A stretch of 64,000 nucleotides of DNA, from NCBI GenBank assembly GCA_900155495.1, contig FTLJ01000442.1, positions 1 through 64,000 on the forward strand, in the 5' to 3' direction. The notes beneath the pieces are model-generated. The model searched no databases. It was given only the letters and a program-made list of their open reading frames with translations, and had not been told where the DNA came from. The translations under genes and the position numbers were made by a program. The DNA comes from Porogramme epimiltina (lineage: Eukaryota; Basidiomycota; Agaricomycetes; Polyporales; Polyporaceae). Shown here piece by piece: positions 21,717 to 32,465 of this stretch (its first letter is position 1; the number at the start of each line of letters is the position of its first letter).

Positions 21717-22415
21717 ATGTCTCTCTTCTCCGAATTCCCTTCGACGAACCTCTCCGAGCCTTCTTCACAAGAGGACCTGTATACATCATCTTGGGCCTCT
21801 TCGTCCATCCCTCCAACCCCGGCCCTCACCCCGGCGCACAAGCCCGCGATCTCCGCCGACGCCTTCTACGATCTCTTGCAAAACCCTAGCGCATACGCGG
21901 AAGCCTATCCCAATGTGCTCCCTCTCACACAGAAACTCTATCGCGAGATTCACGCGAAGCTCGCGAGCGGCGAGTTCGCACCGCGTCCTGGGCCAGTTTT
22001 CACATTTGGGTGGATGGATCCGTTCGAGGGTTTCAAGAGGTGGGATGAAGTCCAGCTGGCCATTGAGGGCGGCGATGGTGTGAAGACGCAAGGGCCGTTC
22101 CTGGATGCGGGGTGGGCGCTGTATGAAACGTTGATGGCACTCCAGACCCGGCCTCAGCATAAAGAGGCGATAAATGAGGCGGAGCGGGGGGAGTATGGGC
22201 ACGACATGCCTGTCGATGCTACCATGGGCCAGTGCAACTTCATGGAGCACCTCAATGTGGCTGGAAGTGCGTTCGAAAACGGGGTACCTACCGCACATGA
22301 AGAAGCTGGGGTGGGACCCTTTGAACCTTTGTTGTCCGTAAGCTGGATGCAGCCTCAGGTACCAGTGGGCTTCGAAGAGACCTGGGGGGAAGGCTGGACA
22401 GCGATGGATTGGTGA
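21717..22415 (+). CDS. Protein of unknown function, single exon
   Basis: 232 residues without introns. The start was placed at ATG 21717 (context ATCAAGATG) rather than the in-frame ATG at 21636, because the sequence before it is compositionally unlike the rest. The N-terminal 45 residues are Ser/Thr/Pro-rich. A conserved-looking core follows (SADAFYDLLQNPSAYAEAYP, GPVFTFGWMDPFEGFKRWDE), and the C-terminus is Trp-rich and acidic (VSWMQPQVPVGFEETWGEGW). There is no signal peptide, membrane segment or recognised domain. The amphipathic core and fungal codon use suggest a real gene, but no function can be given. Confidence 0.6.
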   Translation: MSLFSEFPSTNLSEPSSQEDLYTSSWASSSIPPTPALTPAHKPAISADAFYDLLQNPSAYAEAYPNVLPLTQKLYREIHAKLASGEFAPRPGPVFTFGWMDPFEGFKRWDEVQLAIEGGDGVKTQGPFLDAGWALYETLMALQTRPQHKEAINEAERGEYGHDMPVDATMGQCNFMEHLNVAGSAFENGVPTAHEEAGVGPFEPLLSVSWMQPQVPVGFEETWGEGWTAMDW

Positions 22416-22489
22416 AGCTGCTTCATCATTCCTCGTGGTCATAGTTGTACACTGTATAATACATCCTTGTATTCCCATCCTGTATGTGG

Positions 22490-23100
22490 TCATGCCGTCA
22501 CATTGACCTCCCATGGTTTCTTCCGAGCAATGGCTTTCGACTCGCTTGGCGCATCGGCCTGGACGAAGAGATGTAGACTGCAGGAGGAGGTGGGAGAGAA
22601 GCGACGCACGCTCAACACATTGGGGATTGTCTTGTTGTTGGGGATCTCGTCTGTCCGCCCTTGCTCGATAAGCTCCTTGAGTTGTGCGAATGTCAGAGTA
22701 GGCGGTTCTTGAGCCGTCGAGGTATCCACAGAGCCCCCGTTCTGCCGCACAGCTCTGGCCTCGTCCAAGCCAATAGATGTCCCATGGATTCTGTGTGCTT
22801 GTTCATGCAATGCATTGGAGACAAGAATACACGCATGACGCACCGATTGAAATAGAACACTTCCGACCGTAGCAGCAGCTCCTCTCTCTCTTCGTCTGAT
22901 TTACCTTCCAGGCCTCCTCCATTTACAATTCCAGAAAGACCTTGCTTGTGTTCTATGTTGGATGAGCCGCCTCAAGGAGGTTCATGGAGAACAGGCGGCA
23001 CCTGGTAGTCGGCGTCGGCTGCGAACGAATAGGATGCGAAGCGGTCGAGGGGTGTTACTTGTACACCCTCTACGGTGGTAGGTGTAGTAATGTTGGACAT
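22490..23100 (-). CDS. Small KPWE-motif protein (peroxisomal PEX39 / PEX14-like KPWE family)
   Basis: Four exons on the minus strand: 23100-23002, 22944-22844, 22790-22610 and 22558-22490, with introns of 57, 53 and 51 bases; 149 residues. The C-terminal half carries the family signature: a helix LTFAQLKELIEQGRTDEIPN followed by NKTIPNVL and, after a short linker, RKKPWE. The same arrangement (F-x-E/Q-L...I..G....IP, then K/R-K-P-W-E) defines the KPWE domain seen near PEX14 and in the small peroxisomal import factor PEX39 (yeast YJR012C, human C6orf226). The N-terminal half (RFASYSFAADADYQQGLSGI, SEVFYFNRIHGTSI) is typical of basidiomycete members. By family knowledge it would help PEX7-type peroxisomal protein import. 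Tail-to-tail with the gene ending at 22415. Confidence 0.75.
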
Positions 23101-23887
23101 CGCTATGCAAGAGGTTTCAAGAGCATGCAGAGTCGTAAGATGGCGAATGAAGGGAGCGAAGGGGATTTGAAGGTGGAGAAGCCGCCGTCACTGTAGACCA
23201 CCCGGAACTAGACATTTGCCTTTATAGGAAATAATTTACGTGGCTCCAACGGTCTCTTCAGGGGTTGACTCCGCCCATGAAATCAATGTCCAGATCGTTA
23301 GTGGAATGGTCTGCGGCACCAACCCTCTATTGAAGACGAGTCGCTAGGAAAGAGGATGTCCAACAGGAGATAGTCGCAGAATCAAAGCCACCACCAGAAG
23401 AATCCCAGATGCAGGAATCATCCTCGCAATCGGAAGTACGCATTACATATGTACTCGAACGTCTTATTAAAACACCGGCTCTAACTAATATGTCGTGTTC
23501 TCCTAGCGGTTTCTTATTATGAACGAGAGTACATGAGGACTTTATTTGGGGTTCGTGTATAAGCCGCCGTAATATGGTCGGCGGCATTGCCGCCGACGCC
23601 GCGGCAAGCCGCAACCTGCACTTGCTGAGGGCACCGCGGGCCTTCTGCTAGCATGCAAGTTGCCCCGTACAGCTTGAGCATCGTTCTGTTGCATGCATAA
23701 CGGGACAAACTAGGTATTTGGGGCATTTCCTACTCCCACGAAACAGACGGCAGTGCAGATGTCGCACGGAAGGCCATGTGGCCAACATGCAAGGTCATGT
23801 AGGCATGATGTTGGCGCTTGCACCCAAACCTAATAACCACGCCTCGTTCTTCTACACCACCACCCCCACCAAGTGCTTTCAGCGAAG
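23101..23887. other. Intergenic region, promoter side of the KPWE and DUF6697 genes
   Basis: Shared upstream region of two divergent genes. Bases about 23770-23887 resemble the region before the second DUF6697 gene (for example CCAAACCTA..AACC.CGCCTCG in both), so the tandem duplication includes the promoter. Open frames at 23327-23726 have no recognised domain. Confidence 0.4.
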
Positions 23888-25981
23888 ATGGACTCCGATA
23901 GGAGGTTTCGCGTCCTCGAACTCAAGACCGAGCACTATGAGTCACTTTGTCGTGAGCAGTCCACACGGATTGTCGAGTTAGAGGTCAAGGTCCGCTATCT
24001 CCAGGAGCAGCTCGCTCGTAACGGACCGGGGCATGCTTCACATGCCTCAAAATCAAACCCACTGTCTTATCCACAAGCAGAAAGGGTACAGGTACGTGGC
24101 ACTGTTGAGGGTACGTTGTTAGTAAGAGCCTCGAGTCGTCCGATGGCAGCAGTTTAAGCTCTAGCGCTTGGTGTTCTCGGCGTAGCTCTTCCGTAACACT
24201 GCGAATTTAAGGCGCTTGCCTCTAGATTCGTCCACTGACCTTCTTACTTTCTAAGGAATCGCCCTCTCCAAACACAACGAACCCTATCAACGCGCCGGTG
24301 TCGGTCACGAATAGCCGCACTGCCCACCATGCGTCGAGCCCTGGGGAGGAACAGGTGCACCATATCCAGCATCAGAGATCATGCTCGTTGGAGGTGAGAA
24401 TCACTTTCTCACAACCTAATGTCCTCGGTAATTCAGTCTTCATCTCTAGGAAATTCCTCAGAAGCGCGAACATGAGACAGCTAAAGCCCCGATTCCGGAT
24501 CCATACTCTAATTTCGATGGGAGGAGCCAGCACCCCGCGCACAAGAAGCGTCGACTAGTCCCAGTGGTCTTATTACCCTCAGTCAGCTCAGTGAAGAAGG
24601 AATACTCCCGCAGGAATTCGCTATTGCCTAAAGCGAGATTCCTCCAGGCGCAGACATCCCGATCCCCACGTGATGAAGATGGGCTCTCAGATGTTTCTAC
24701 TCTTACACCTCTCACGTCGCCCGAAGCTAGTCCTCGTCTGCGCCCGAAGGAAAGCGGAGTTAGCGATATTCCACCCTTACTAGACTCCCAAGTCACAAAC
24801 CCTCCGTCGCTGCCACCTCGGAGAGGGCCACAGATCATTTCGAGCACATCTGTTCCACCCTCTTCTCATACCCTCCAAGATGGCGCCCGCATAAGAGCGC
24901 ATTCCCCTCATGTCGCGCAAGATCCACCTGGCGCCCTCCAAGTCGTTCCGCCCCGACATTCCGTAGTTCGGTGCGCCAGCACAATAGCAGGACCTCAGTC
25001 CCGGTCTTCTATCGTCTCGTTTACATTTCAGCCGGTGAGCTCCCTTAAACACTCGCTAATGAAGCAGCCCCCGCTCAAACATTAATAGCCTTACGTGTTC
25101 CCCTCGGACTCAGGGGTACCTGACGTGCAATCGCTTTCCTTCGCACCCCCCGTCAACAGCACGAGCGCAGAACCTGGCTCGGGTCCTGGCCCTTATAGTC
25201 TCACCCTCACCTACACTCTCTCGGCGCGCCTCGCGAATCTCGCGTCCTACCCCGTACCTCCCGCACAAGCCGCGCTAGCCACTGCCTCGACCTTCAAGCG
25301 CAACGACATAGCCCGGATCCTCGGCGGACACCCGCAGACCATGTGCGTCTCCACTGGCGGGCGCAACCTGCTCTTCCCGACGCTCTCGATGAACCCATGG
25401 CTTCCCTCAGCTCCTGGGGCTCCCGGGCTGCTCCTGCGCGCGAGCGCGGGGCGCCAGTGGAAGGGGGACGTGCAGACCGTGTTCATGGGGCTCGCCGGTG
25501 GCCAATGTGCGTACATGGGTGAGTATGAGCTCACTTTCGCGGGCCCTGTGGATGTGCGGGAGTACCAGGCGTTCGGGGATAAGGTACGGTGGTGTGCACA
25601 TGCGCGCGTATGTCTGCTCGCAGAGCTAAATTCATTACACATAGCTGAAGGAGAGGTGGGCGGCGAGCGTCGCGGCGAAGCCGAAGTTGAGGGAGACGCG
25701 CGTGCGCATCGCAATCCGGCGCGACAAGGGCAGGGAGGCTACAGCGGAAGAGGTTGCCGTTGCCGTCGCAAACAGGAGAGACAAGTACCTAGGCGATGTA
25801 TCCGCGCCGGAGATCGTGCGAGCGTTTGAGCGGGGAAACGAGGTGAGTCTGATTAGACCTCGACGAATACGGAGCTCAAGCTTACGGGTCGCGCGGTACA
25901 CTGCAGAGGATGCTGTTTTGGGAAATGAAGTGTGTAGGATTCGACGAGGGCTTCCTGGATGAGATGCTAGGTAAACTGTAA
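23888..25981 (+). CDS. DUF6697-like protein, paralogue A
   Basis: Six exons: 23888-24091, 24256-24393, 24450-25034, 25089-25583, 25645-25842 and 25907-25981; 564 residues. The N-terminus is a short coiled coil (RVLELKTEHYESLCREQS, VRYLQEQL). The centre is Ser/Pro-rich, with a basic HKKRRLVP patch that could be a nuclear signal and a Ser-Asp-Val-Ser-Thr-Leu-Thr-Pro repeat-like stretch. The C-terminal domain (FKRNDIARILGGHPQTMCVS, RNLLFPTLSMNPWLPSAPG, YMGEYELTF, MLFWEMKCVGFDEGFLDEML) is the fungal-specific DUF6697 fold, of unknown function. Without the 54-base intron 25035-25088 the frame would hit TAA and TAG; with it, phase 0 is kept on both sides. Tandem partner of the gene at 26552. Confidence 0.72.
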
Positions 25982-26551
25982 GCTGTAGGTTAGAATTGAA
26001 GGTCGGTGTTCGAATTATTGCTTGGAATGCGGAGCCACTCCGAAAGAGCCTACAAGAATCATGAAGCAACGAGTCGTACCCAACTAGAATCGCCGGCAAG
26101 GAAATTCCGAATACATCTCTGGGCGACGAGGTACACACTCTGCTCGGACGTCTCACCGGGTCTGCCGACTGATATATGACGTCTGAATAGAAATTGTTCG
26201 TATGGAAGATGTTTCGAAAGAGTTTCGACGAAATGTCTTTCGGAAGCTTGTGAGGCTGTAAAGTTTAGAAGGAATTGGCCCTTCTACGTGCAAAATTCTC
26301 CATACGGTTCGCTGAGGCGGAGTTTATTCTATGTCTGGCATGACGAAGGTCATCTGGGTATTGCTGGTTTGTATGAAGTAGACAATGATCCAAACGTAGC
26401 ATGAAGGGCCATATGGACAGCCGGCGACACGGTTGCAATCGGGCCAAGTTACGTATAAGATGGCGACATGGGCGCTTACGCCTAAACCTAGAAACCGCGC
26501 CTCGCTCCTCTGCTCCATCATCCTCACCCAGTGCCGCCGCTCTCAGCCCAG
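25982..26551. other. Spacer between the two DUF6697 paralogues
   Basis: Holds the 3' UTR of paralogue A and the promoter of paralogue B. The last 130 bases are recognisably similar to the bases before paralogue A. No other gene was seen. Confidence 0.4.
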
Positions 26552-28645
26552 ATGGACTCAGACGAGGGGCTTCGTGTGCTTGAGCTGAAGCTCGAGCACT
26601 ACGAGTCGCTTTGTCGCCGGCAGTCCACGCAGATTGTTGACTTGGAGGTCCAAGTCCGCTATCTCCAAGAGCAACTCAAGGCTCGTACCGGACCAGAGTG
26701 CACTTCCCACGCCTCGGGCTCACGCCCTCTGTCGCACCCACAAGCAGGGAGAGCACAGGTACGTGGCTAGATCAAGAGTATTTGCTGATAGGAGCTTCGA
26801 GATACTTCATAGCAAGTTGAGCGAGGATGGTCGTCGAAGCCCTCACCCCTGCGCCTTGATGGCTTTGTGGCTCTTTCATCACTCTTGAATTCGTGATTGA
26901 GGGGCTTGCTTCTGACTTCGTCTGCTGACTTTACTTCTTTTCAAGGAAACTCCTTCGAAAAAGCCGACGAAGCCCATCAGCCCTCCAGCGTCGGTTGCGA
27001 GTGGCCAAAGTGTTCCGCAAGCGTCGAGTCGTAAGGATGAAGTACAGCCCGATACCCGGAATCGGAATCGGAAGTCGTGCTCATTGGAAGTCAGTACTAC
27101 TTTTATGCATCTTATATATATATGCTACCAACACACGACCCTCAGGGAAGTCCTCAGAAGCGCAAACTCGTGGTCGTTGAAAGCCCTATTCCAGACCTGT
27201 CCCCGAACTTCAAAAGTAAGGGGAAGCAGCCCTCGCGCAAGAAGCGCCGACTAGTCCCGGAGGTCGTATTGCCCTCACTAAGTGCAGTGAAGAGGGAGTA
27301 CTCCCATCGAGCTTCTAGTGTGAAGATCGTCCAGGAACTCCTCTCCGAAACCCCGCATGACGAAGACGAGCTCTCGGATGTCTCTACCCTTACCCCTCTC
27401 ACATCGCCTGAGGCTAGTCCTCGTCTCGGCCCCGCAGATATCGGAGACAGTGATATTCCGCCTTTCGTGGACTATTCTACCCCAGAGCCTCTGCCACCGC
27501 CTCAGTGTGAGCCGCAGGTCGTTTCAAACCCTTCTGCGCCATCATCCTCCCATGCTCTCCCCAATGGAGTGCGGTCTGGGAGTCAGGCGGAATGCCATGA
27601 TCCGCCTCCCGACCCCCAAGCCACTAAGCCTCAACGCTCCGTAGTCCAAGAGTCCGATGCAACAGCGCGCCCGCCTCCTAGCACGACTGCAAGTGAGCCG
27701 GCACGCGTCCTTCAACCACTGTCTATCAGAGTGCCTCCGCTCAAGCCGTCCCACGCGTCCCCCTCATCGAATTCTAGCGCATCTGAGGCGAAACCACATT
27801 CATCCGTGCCCCCCGATAACAACGCTAGTGCGGGCCCCGGTCTAGGGCCTACCCACAACCACAACCGAAACCACAACCGCATCCACACCCTCGGCGCGCA
27901 CCTCGCGAATCTTGTTCCCTTCCCCGTCCCTCCCGCGCGTGCCACCATGGCCACCGCCCCAACATTCAAGCGTACCGACATCGCGCGGATCCTCGGCGGC
28001 AACTCAATGATCATGTGCGTCTCCACGGGCGGGCGCAACCTGCTCTTCCCGACGCTCGCGATGAACCCGTGGCTTCCTTCAGCCCCCGGGGCGCCGGGGC
28101 TGCTCCTGCGCGCGAACACGGGGCGCCAGTGGAAGGGGCGCGTGCAGACCGTGTTTGTGGGGCTCTCTGCGGGCCGGTATGCGTACGTCGGCCAGTACGA
28201 GCTCACGCTGGGAGGCCCTGTGGAAGTGCGGGAGTATCAGGCGTTGGGGAGTAAGGTACGGCATCCCGTCTGATCGCGTGTTCTGCATGCGGGACTGATT
28301 AGGTTCCGCATAGCTCAAGGAAAAGTGGGCGGCGGGCGTCGCGAAGAAGCAGAAGTTCAAGGAAACGCGCGTGCGCATTGTGATTCGGCGCGACAAGGGC
28401 AGGGAGGCCACGGCGGAAGAGGTTGCCGTCGCCGTCGCAAACAAGAGCGACAAGTATGTGGGGAACGTGTCCGCGGCGGAGATTATGCAAGCATTCCAAC
28501 TGGGAAACGAGGTGAGTCTGGTTAGGCCTTGACGAATAGGGTGCTCAAGCTTACCTGTCGCGCGCTGCAGAGGATGCTGTATTGGGAAATGAAATGCGTG
28601 GGATTCGACGAGGGCTTCCTGGATGAGATGTTGCGTAAGCTGTAA
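26552..28645 (+). CDS. DUF6697-like protein, paralogue B
   Basis: Five exons: 26552-26758, 26946-27089, 27146-28255, 28314-28511 and 28571-28645; 577 residues. Domain order is the same as in paralogue A: N-terminal coiled coil (RVLELKLEHYESLCRRQS), basic RKKRRLVPE patch, a DELSDVSTLTPLTSPEASPR stretch shared almost word for word, and the C-terminal DUF6697 domain (FKRTDIARILGGNSMIMCVS, RNLLFPTLAMNPWLPSAPG, MLYWEMKCVGFDEGFLDEML). A His/Asn-rich insert (NHNRNHNRIH) precedes the domain. It reads straight through the place where paralogue A has its extra intron. The first intron (187 bases) is unusually long in both copies (164 in A), which supports common origin. Confidence 0.75.
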
Positions 28646-29721
28646 GCTGTAGGTGAGAATTTGAAGGTGGACTGCCGGCATATTATTGACCGACTAATAC
28701 ATGCGTTCAATGCATGTTCTTGTACATGTATGTAAACTAGCCTGATGTTGCATAGCCGTGTCTTCTGTGGTTGTTCTTATGCAGTTGAAATTTCCGGGAG
28801 AGACTACCCCCCGGGCACTGACAGTCGGATGCGTCGGTAATTGTGGTATGCCTTGGTTTGACCACACACTCTCTATATATCATTGATGGACTGGGTCCTG
28901 CGACGTCAAAATATGCGCGCAGACCACACCTTGAAGGGTTCGTCATTGATTTCCTCTCGTTGCAAATGCAGATGCTCCAGGTTGCGCAGTGATTGCAAAT
29001 GACGTCGCGGAATCTGGCGTAACTCGGCGGAAGAATCGGAAACGGTGTTTCGGATGAGCTGCCGCCGGGTTTTCGGGTACGGCGGAATAACCGGAACACG
29101 TGGTTCATAGCACCGCCCCACCACGGGCGCTGCCGCCGGTGCCTCACTCAGTCTTTCGCTCGCAGTGTTTGCGTCTTATCCAGCACTCTGTGGTAGAGGC
29201 ATTCAGTCCAGTTCCTTGAAGAGCTTCCATATTTATCTCCAATATTTGAGAGGTATGAGCACCGTGGAACACAAATTCCGTAATGTAGACCCAGCCTTCC
29301 ACAACTGACGCGGACTTACCACATGCACGACGCACACACGCCGATCGAAAGCGGCTCGCTCTCTCATCATTCCCACCCGTCCGTCTTAGCATCACAGCCT
29401 TCTGGACAACACACTTCAAACCTAGCCGGGCCTGTGGTTTCAACGGTGATCTATCCTTTAGGACAACCCCCTTTCGGGCGCATCGCCGCCCTGGCCCCGA
29501 CACATCTTCCCGCCCACCGCCGCATCAGCGCCATAGGCACAGCGTCTTCCCGCACTCGTATGGACGAGAGATGCACCTTTCGTACCCCCTCACCACCTCG
29601 TCATACAAAAGATGACCCACCTTTCGATCTTTTCTCTCTGTTTCTCCCCTTAGAGTTGTGGACCTTCTTCCTTCTTTTCTTCTTTTCCCCCTTCATTTTC
29701 TCCCTCTTTTCAACTTAGGTG
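28646..29721. other. Intergenic region with a long pyrimidine tract before the MFS gene
   Basis: No gene was recognised. From about 29620 to 29717 the plus strand is almost entirely C/T and ends in CAACTTAG just before the ATG. This may be a pyrimidine-rich promoter/5' UTR as in many fungal genes, or the end of a 5' UTR intron. A minus-strand frame around 28906-29124 has some Leu-rich regularity but could not be assigned. Confidence 0.45.
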
Positions 29722-31898
29722 ATGTTGACGCCTTCGACGATCACTCTCGTCACCGAACCTGGTCTATCCACGGAACACATTCAACGCCCTCCGGCATCAA
29801 ACGCAAAACTCCCTGCTCCGGCGGCACGAACTACCAAGGGCTCTGCATTCTGGCTCTCCTTCACCGCCGTGCTCGTATGCAGCTTTCTGAGCGCTCTCGA
29901 CTTCTCCGTCGTCTCGACGGCGCTGCCAACAATCGTGGCCGAGCTTGGAGGGACTGAAGATTTCGTCTGGGTTGGAGCCGCATACAATCTCGCAGCCGCT
30001 ACAATTCTACCCTTCACGGGCCAGCTTGCGGACATCCTCGGCCGTCGACCCATCATGCTGGCCGAAGTCGCGCTCTTTTTCCTCGGTAGCGCGCTTGCGG
30101 GAGCAGCGAAGACTATGGACTGGCTCATCGCTGCAAGAAGTAAGTCTACACGTTCGCTATCTGCGTAATTGGATCATCATGTTAATGTGCTTCCTAGCCG
30201 TCCAGGGCATCGGCGCGGGAGGGATCGTCGGACTATCATCAATCATCCTGTCCGACCTAGTCCCTCTGTCTGAACGCGGCATCTACCAAGCTCTTCTGAC
30301 GCTAGTCTGGGCGTTTGCTGCTGCTATTGGTCCTCTCATTGTACGTATACTGCCTGCAAGTACCCACACCGCGACCTCATCTTCATCATACAGGGAGGCA
30401 CCTTCTCCGAAGAAGTGACGTGGCGGTGGATTTTCTGTAGGTCAAATGCCTACACATTCCTTCGCTTGTGCTTACTGCTGTGCAGATATCAATCTTCCAC
30501 TGGCCGGATCTGCTCTTGTACTAGTGGCGATCTTCCTCAGGGTCCAGACCCCACCAGGCAGCTTGTCCGAAAAAGTTCGCCGGATCGACTTCGTGTACGC
30601 TCTCTTGTTTCTTCTACACACATGATCTGCTGGCTGATGCGCGGTTTAGCGGAAATATCATCATCATTTCCGGAACGACGTTGGCACTGCTGGCCTTGAC
30701 CTGGGGTGGCATACGCTACCCATGGAGTGATGCGCATGTCCTCGCGCCCTTAATCATCGGCTTCATCTTAATTGCAATTTTCTTCCCTTTCGAATACCTT
30801 CTGAGCCAGAAGCGTATTCCCTTTTTGAACCGCACGGAACCCACGCTTCCTCTGGATATTCTTTCAAACCGCACCAGCCTGAGCGGGTAAGTGGTTGGAG
30901 AGCCCAGACTTCGTATCCACAACGACTTACCCTGGCACACATTCCAGCTACATCGCTACATTCTTCCACGGCACAATCAGCATCTCTATAATTTGTACGT
31001 GTGACACCCTATCCATATTGATCCTCCTCTAGCTTCTTCTTACACAGTCCCCCCTTTCTTTAGATTATTTCCCAGTATTCTTCCAGGCATGTCAGGGCGC
31101 TAGCCCCATCCGGTCCAGCACCAAGTTCTTCGCGTTCACCTTCGTTTGCCCCGCGCTCGCTATCGTCACGGGAGCAGTCGTGCAAGCAACACGCCGCTAC
31201 CGCCCCGCGAACTTCGTCGGCTGGGCATTCATTATCGTGGGCATGGGCCTCTTCACCCTCTTCCGTGCCGACGCGTCCCCGGCGCAGTGGATAGGGTTCA
31301 TGGTCATCGAGGCTATTGGTATTGGGATCATTGTACGTCCTCCTCCATCGCTATATCACCTGCACAATCGCTCATATCTTTCCCTTTAGTGGGTTGCAAC
31401 CATTTTCCCTATTCTCGCTCCCATACCCGTCACCCGCGCAGCGCCAGCCGTAGCTTTCTGGTCGTTCTCGCGGACGTTCGCCCAGGTATGCGGTTACACC
31501 ACCCAGTCACTCCTTCTCCGCGCCTCTAAAAACCTGTTCTTTCATAGACATGGGGAGTCACCATCTCCGCAAACATCCTCCAAACCTCGCTCAAGTCCCG
31601 CCTCCCCGCCGCCTTCGTCTCCCAGTTCCCCGCGGGCGCCGAGCTCGCCTTCGCCGCCGTTCCGCTCGTGCACACGCTCCCCGAGCCGCTACAGACCGAA
31701 GTGCGCGACGCGTTCGCGGAGAGCATAGTGCGCGTGTGGTGGGCGATGCTCGGCTTTGCAGGCGCGGGCGCGCTCTCGCTCGCCCTGCTCCGCGAGGTGC
31801 CGATGCAGCAGCACAAGGACGACACGTACGGCCTCGCGCGCGCGGAGACGGTGGACACACTCGTGGGCCGCTCGGAGGCGAAGGCGGTGCCGGTCTGA
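29722..31898 (+). CDS. MFS multidrug transporter, DHA2 (14-TM) type
   Basis: Plasma-membrane drug:H+ antiporter family. Nine exons: 29722-30139, 30198-30340, 30394-30436, 30486-30594, 30650-30886, 30948-30994, 31064-31332, 31390-31485 and 31548-31898; 570 residues. The first helix has LSALDFSVVSTALPTIVAEL (the LDxTIVNVALP-like signature). The loop GQLADILGRRPIML is MFS motif A, VQGIGAGGIVGLSSI is motif B, and RWIFYINLPLAG is motif D. Further helices include ISGTTLALLALTWGG and GFIILAIFF-like segments. The C-terminal tail is cytosolic and charged. The start was put at ATG 29722; no earlier in-frame ATG fits. Substrates cannot be inferred. Its position beside the P450 block makes export of P450 products or xenobiotics plausible, but this is context only. 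Confidence 0.88.
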
Positions 31899-32465
31899 GG
31901 GGGCGCTTGGTTGGAATATGAAATTCATCATATATCTTCACTGTTAATATTCGTAATCCGTAGCTAACTCACGTGTAATTATTGACGACAGCACCGCTGG
32001 GGGAGACCCCCGCCGGTCATGATTTATGATGCAGTTACGAGCGTGCTAGACGTTGGAGTGAGACCTGTATATGTCTTGTTCACTGCGGGACCGAAGAATC
32101 TGCGCCCGTAGGACTGCACATCTCACATGTCACCTCGCCTGGCCCCCAGAACTCACACAATCACAAGGAGGCTCAGTTTCGGGCCGCATGCGCGTGCGCG
32201 CCTCACGAGTGACGTTGTCATGATGGGAAGATTGACAACGACGGCATAGTCAATTGGTCACTGGTGGGCGGCCACTCTGTAGAAGGCCCCGACCACTCTG
32301 TGGAGAGGTAACGGCCACTTTCTGCAGATAGGTACTAGTCGCTCGTGAAAGCAGGTAGATGTGCATAGGGATGTGACAGAGTACAATACAGAGCAACATT
32401 TACACAGACACAACTCGGTTATTCTACCACGGGCGTCCAGTACGCCGTCGCTTACGCCTTTGTCC
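31899..32465. other. Convergent intergenic region
   Basis: Separates the 3' ends of the MFS gene and the minus-strand P450 gene. No gene was recognised. AT-rich segments near 31930-32000 are probably 3' UTR/polyadenylation sequence. Confidence 0.35.

Larger units (their letters stand above)
23770..28645 (+). repeat. Direct tandem duplication of the DUF6697 gene with its promoter
   Basis: Unit 1 is about 23770-25981 and unit 2 about 26420-28645. Similarity spans promoter, all exons and intron positions and is highest in the C-terminal domain exons. The spacer in between is unique. Confidence 0.75.

Noticed and set aside
25035..25094. Reading paralogue A of the DUF6697 pair as a pseudogene because of in-frame TAA and TAG
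   Set aside because: The stops fall inside a 54-base segment with good donor, branch and acceptor sequences, and removing it restores the frame exactly.
26401..26583. Small open frames in the spacer between the DUF6697 paralogues
   Set aside because: They coincide with the duplicated promoter/5' region of paralogue B and have no independent support.
28906..29124. Minus-strand frame with Leu-rich regularity, possible F-box/LRR remnant
   Set aside because: Too short, with no F-box motif and no splice context; cannot be told from chance.
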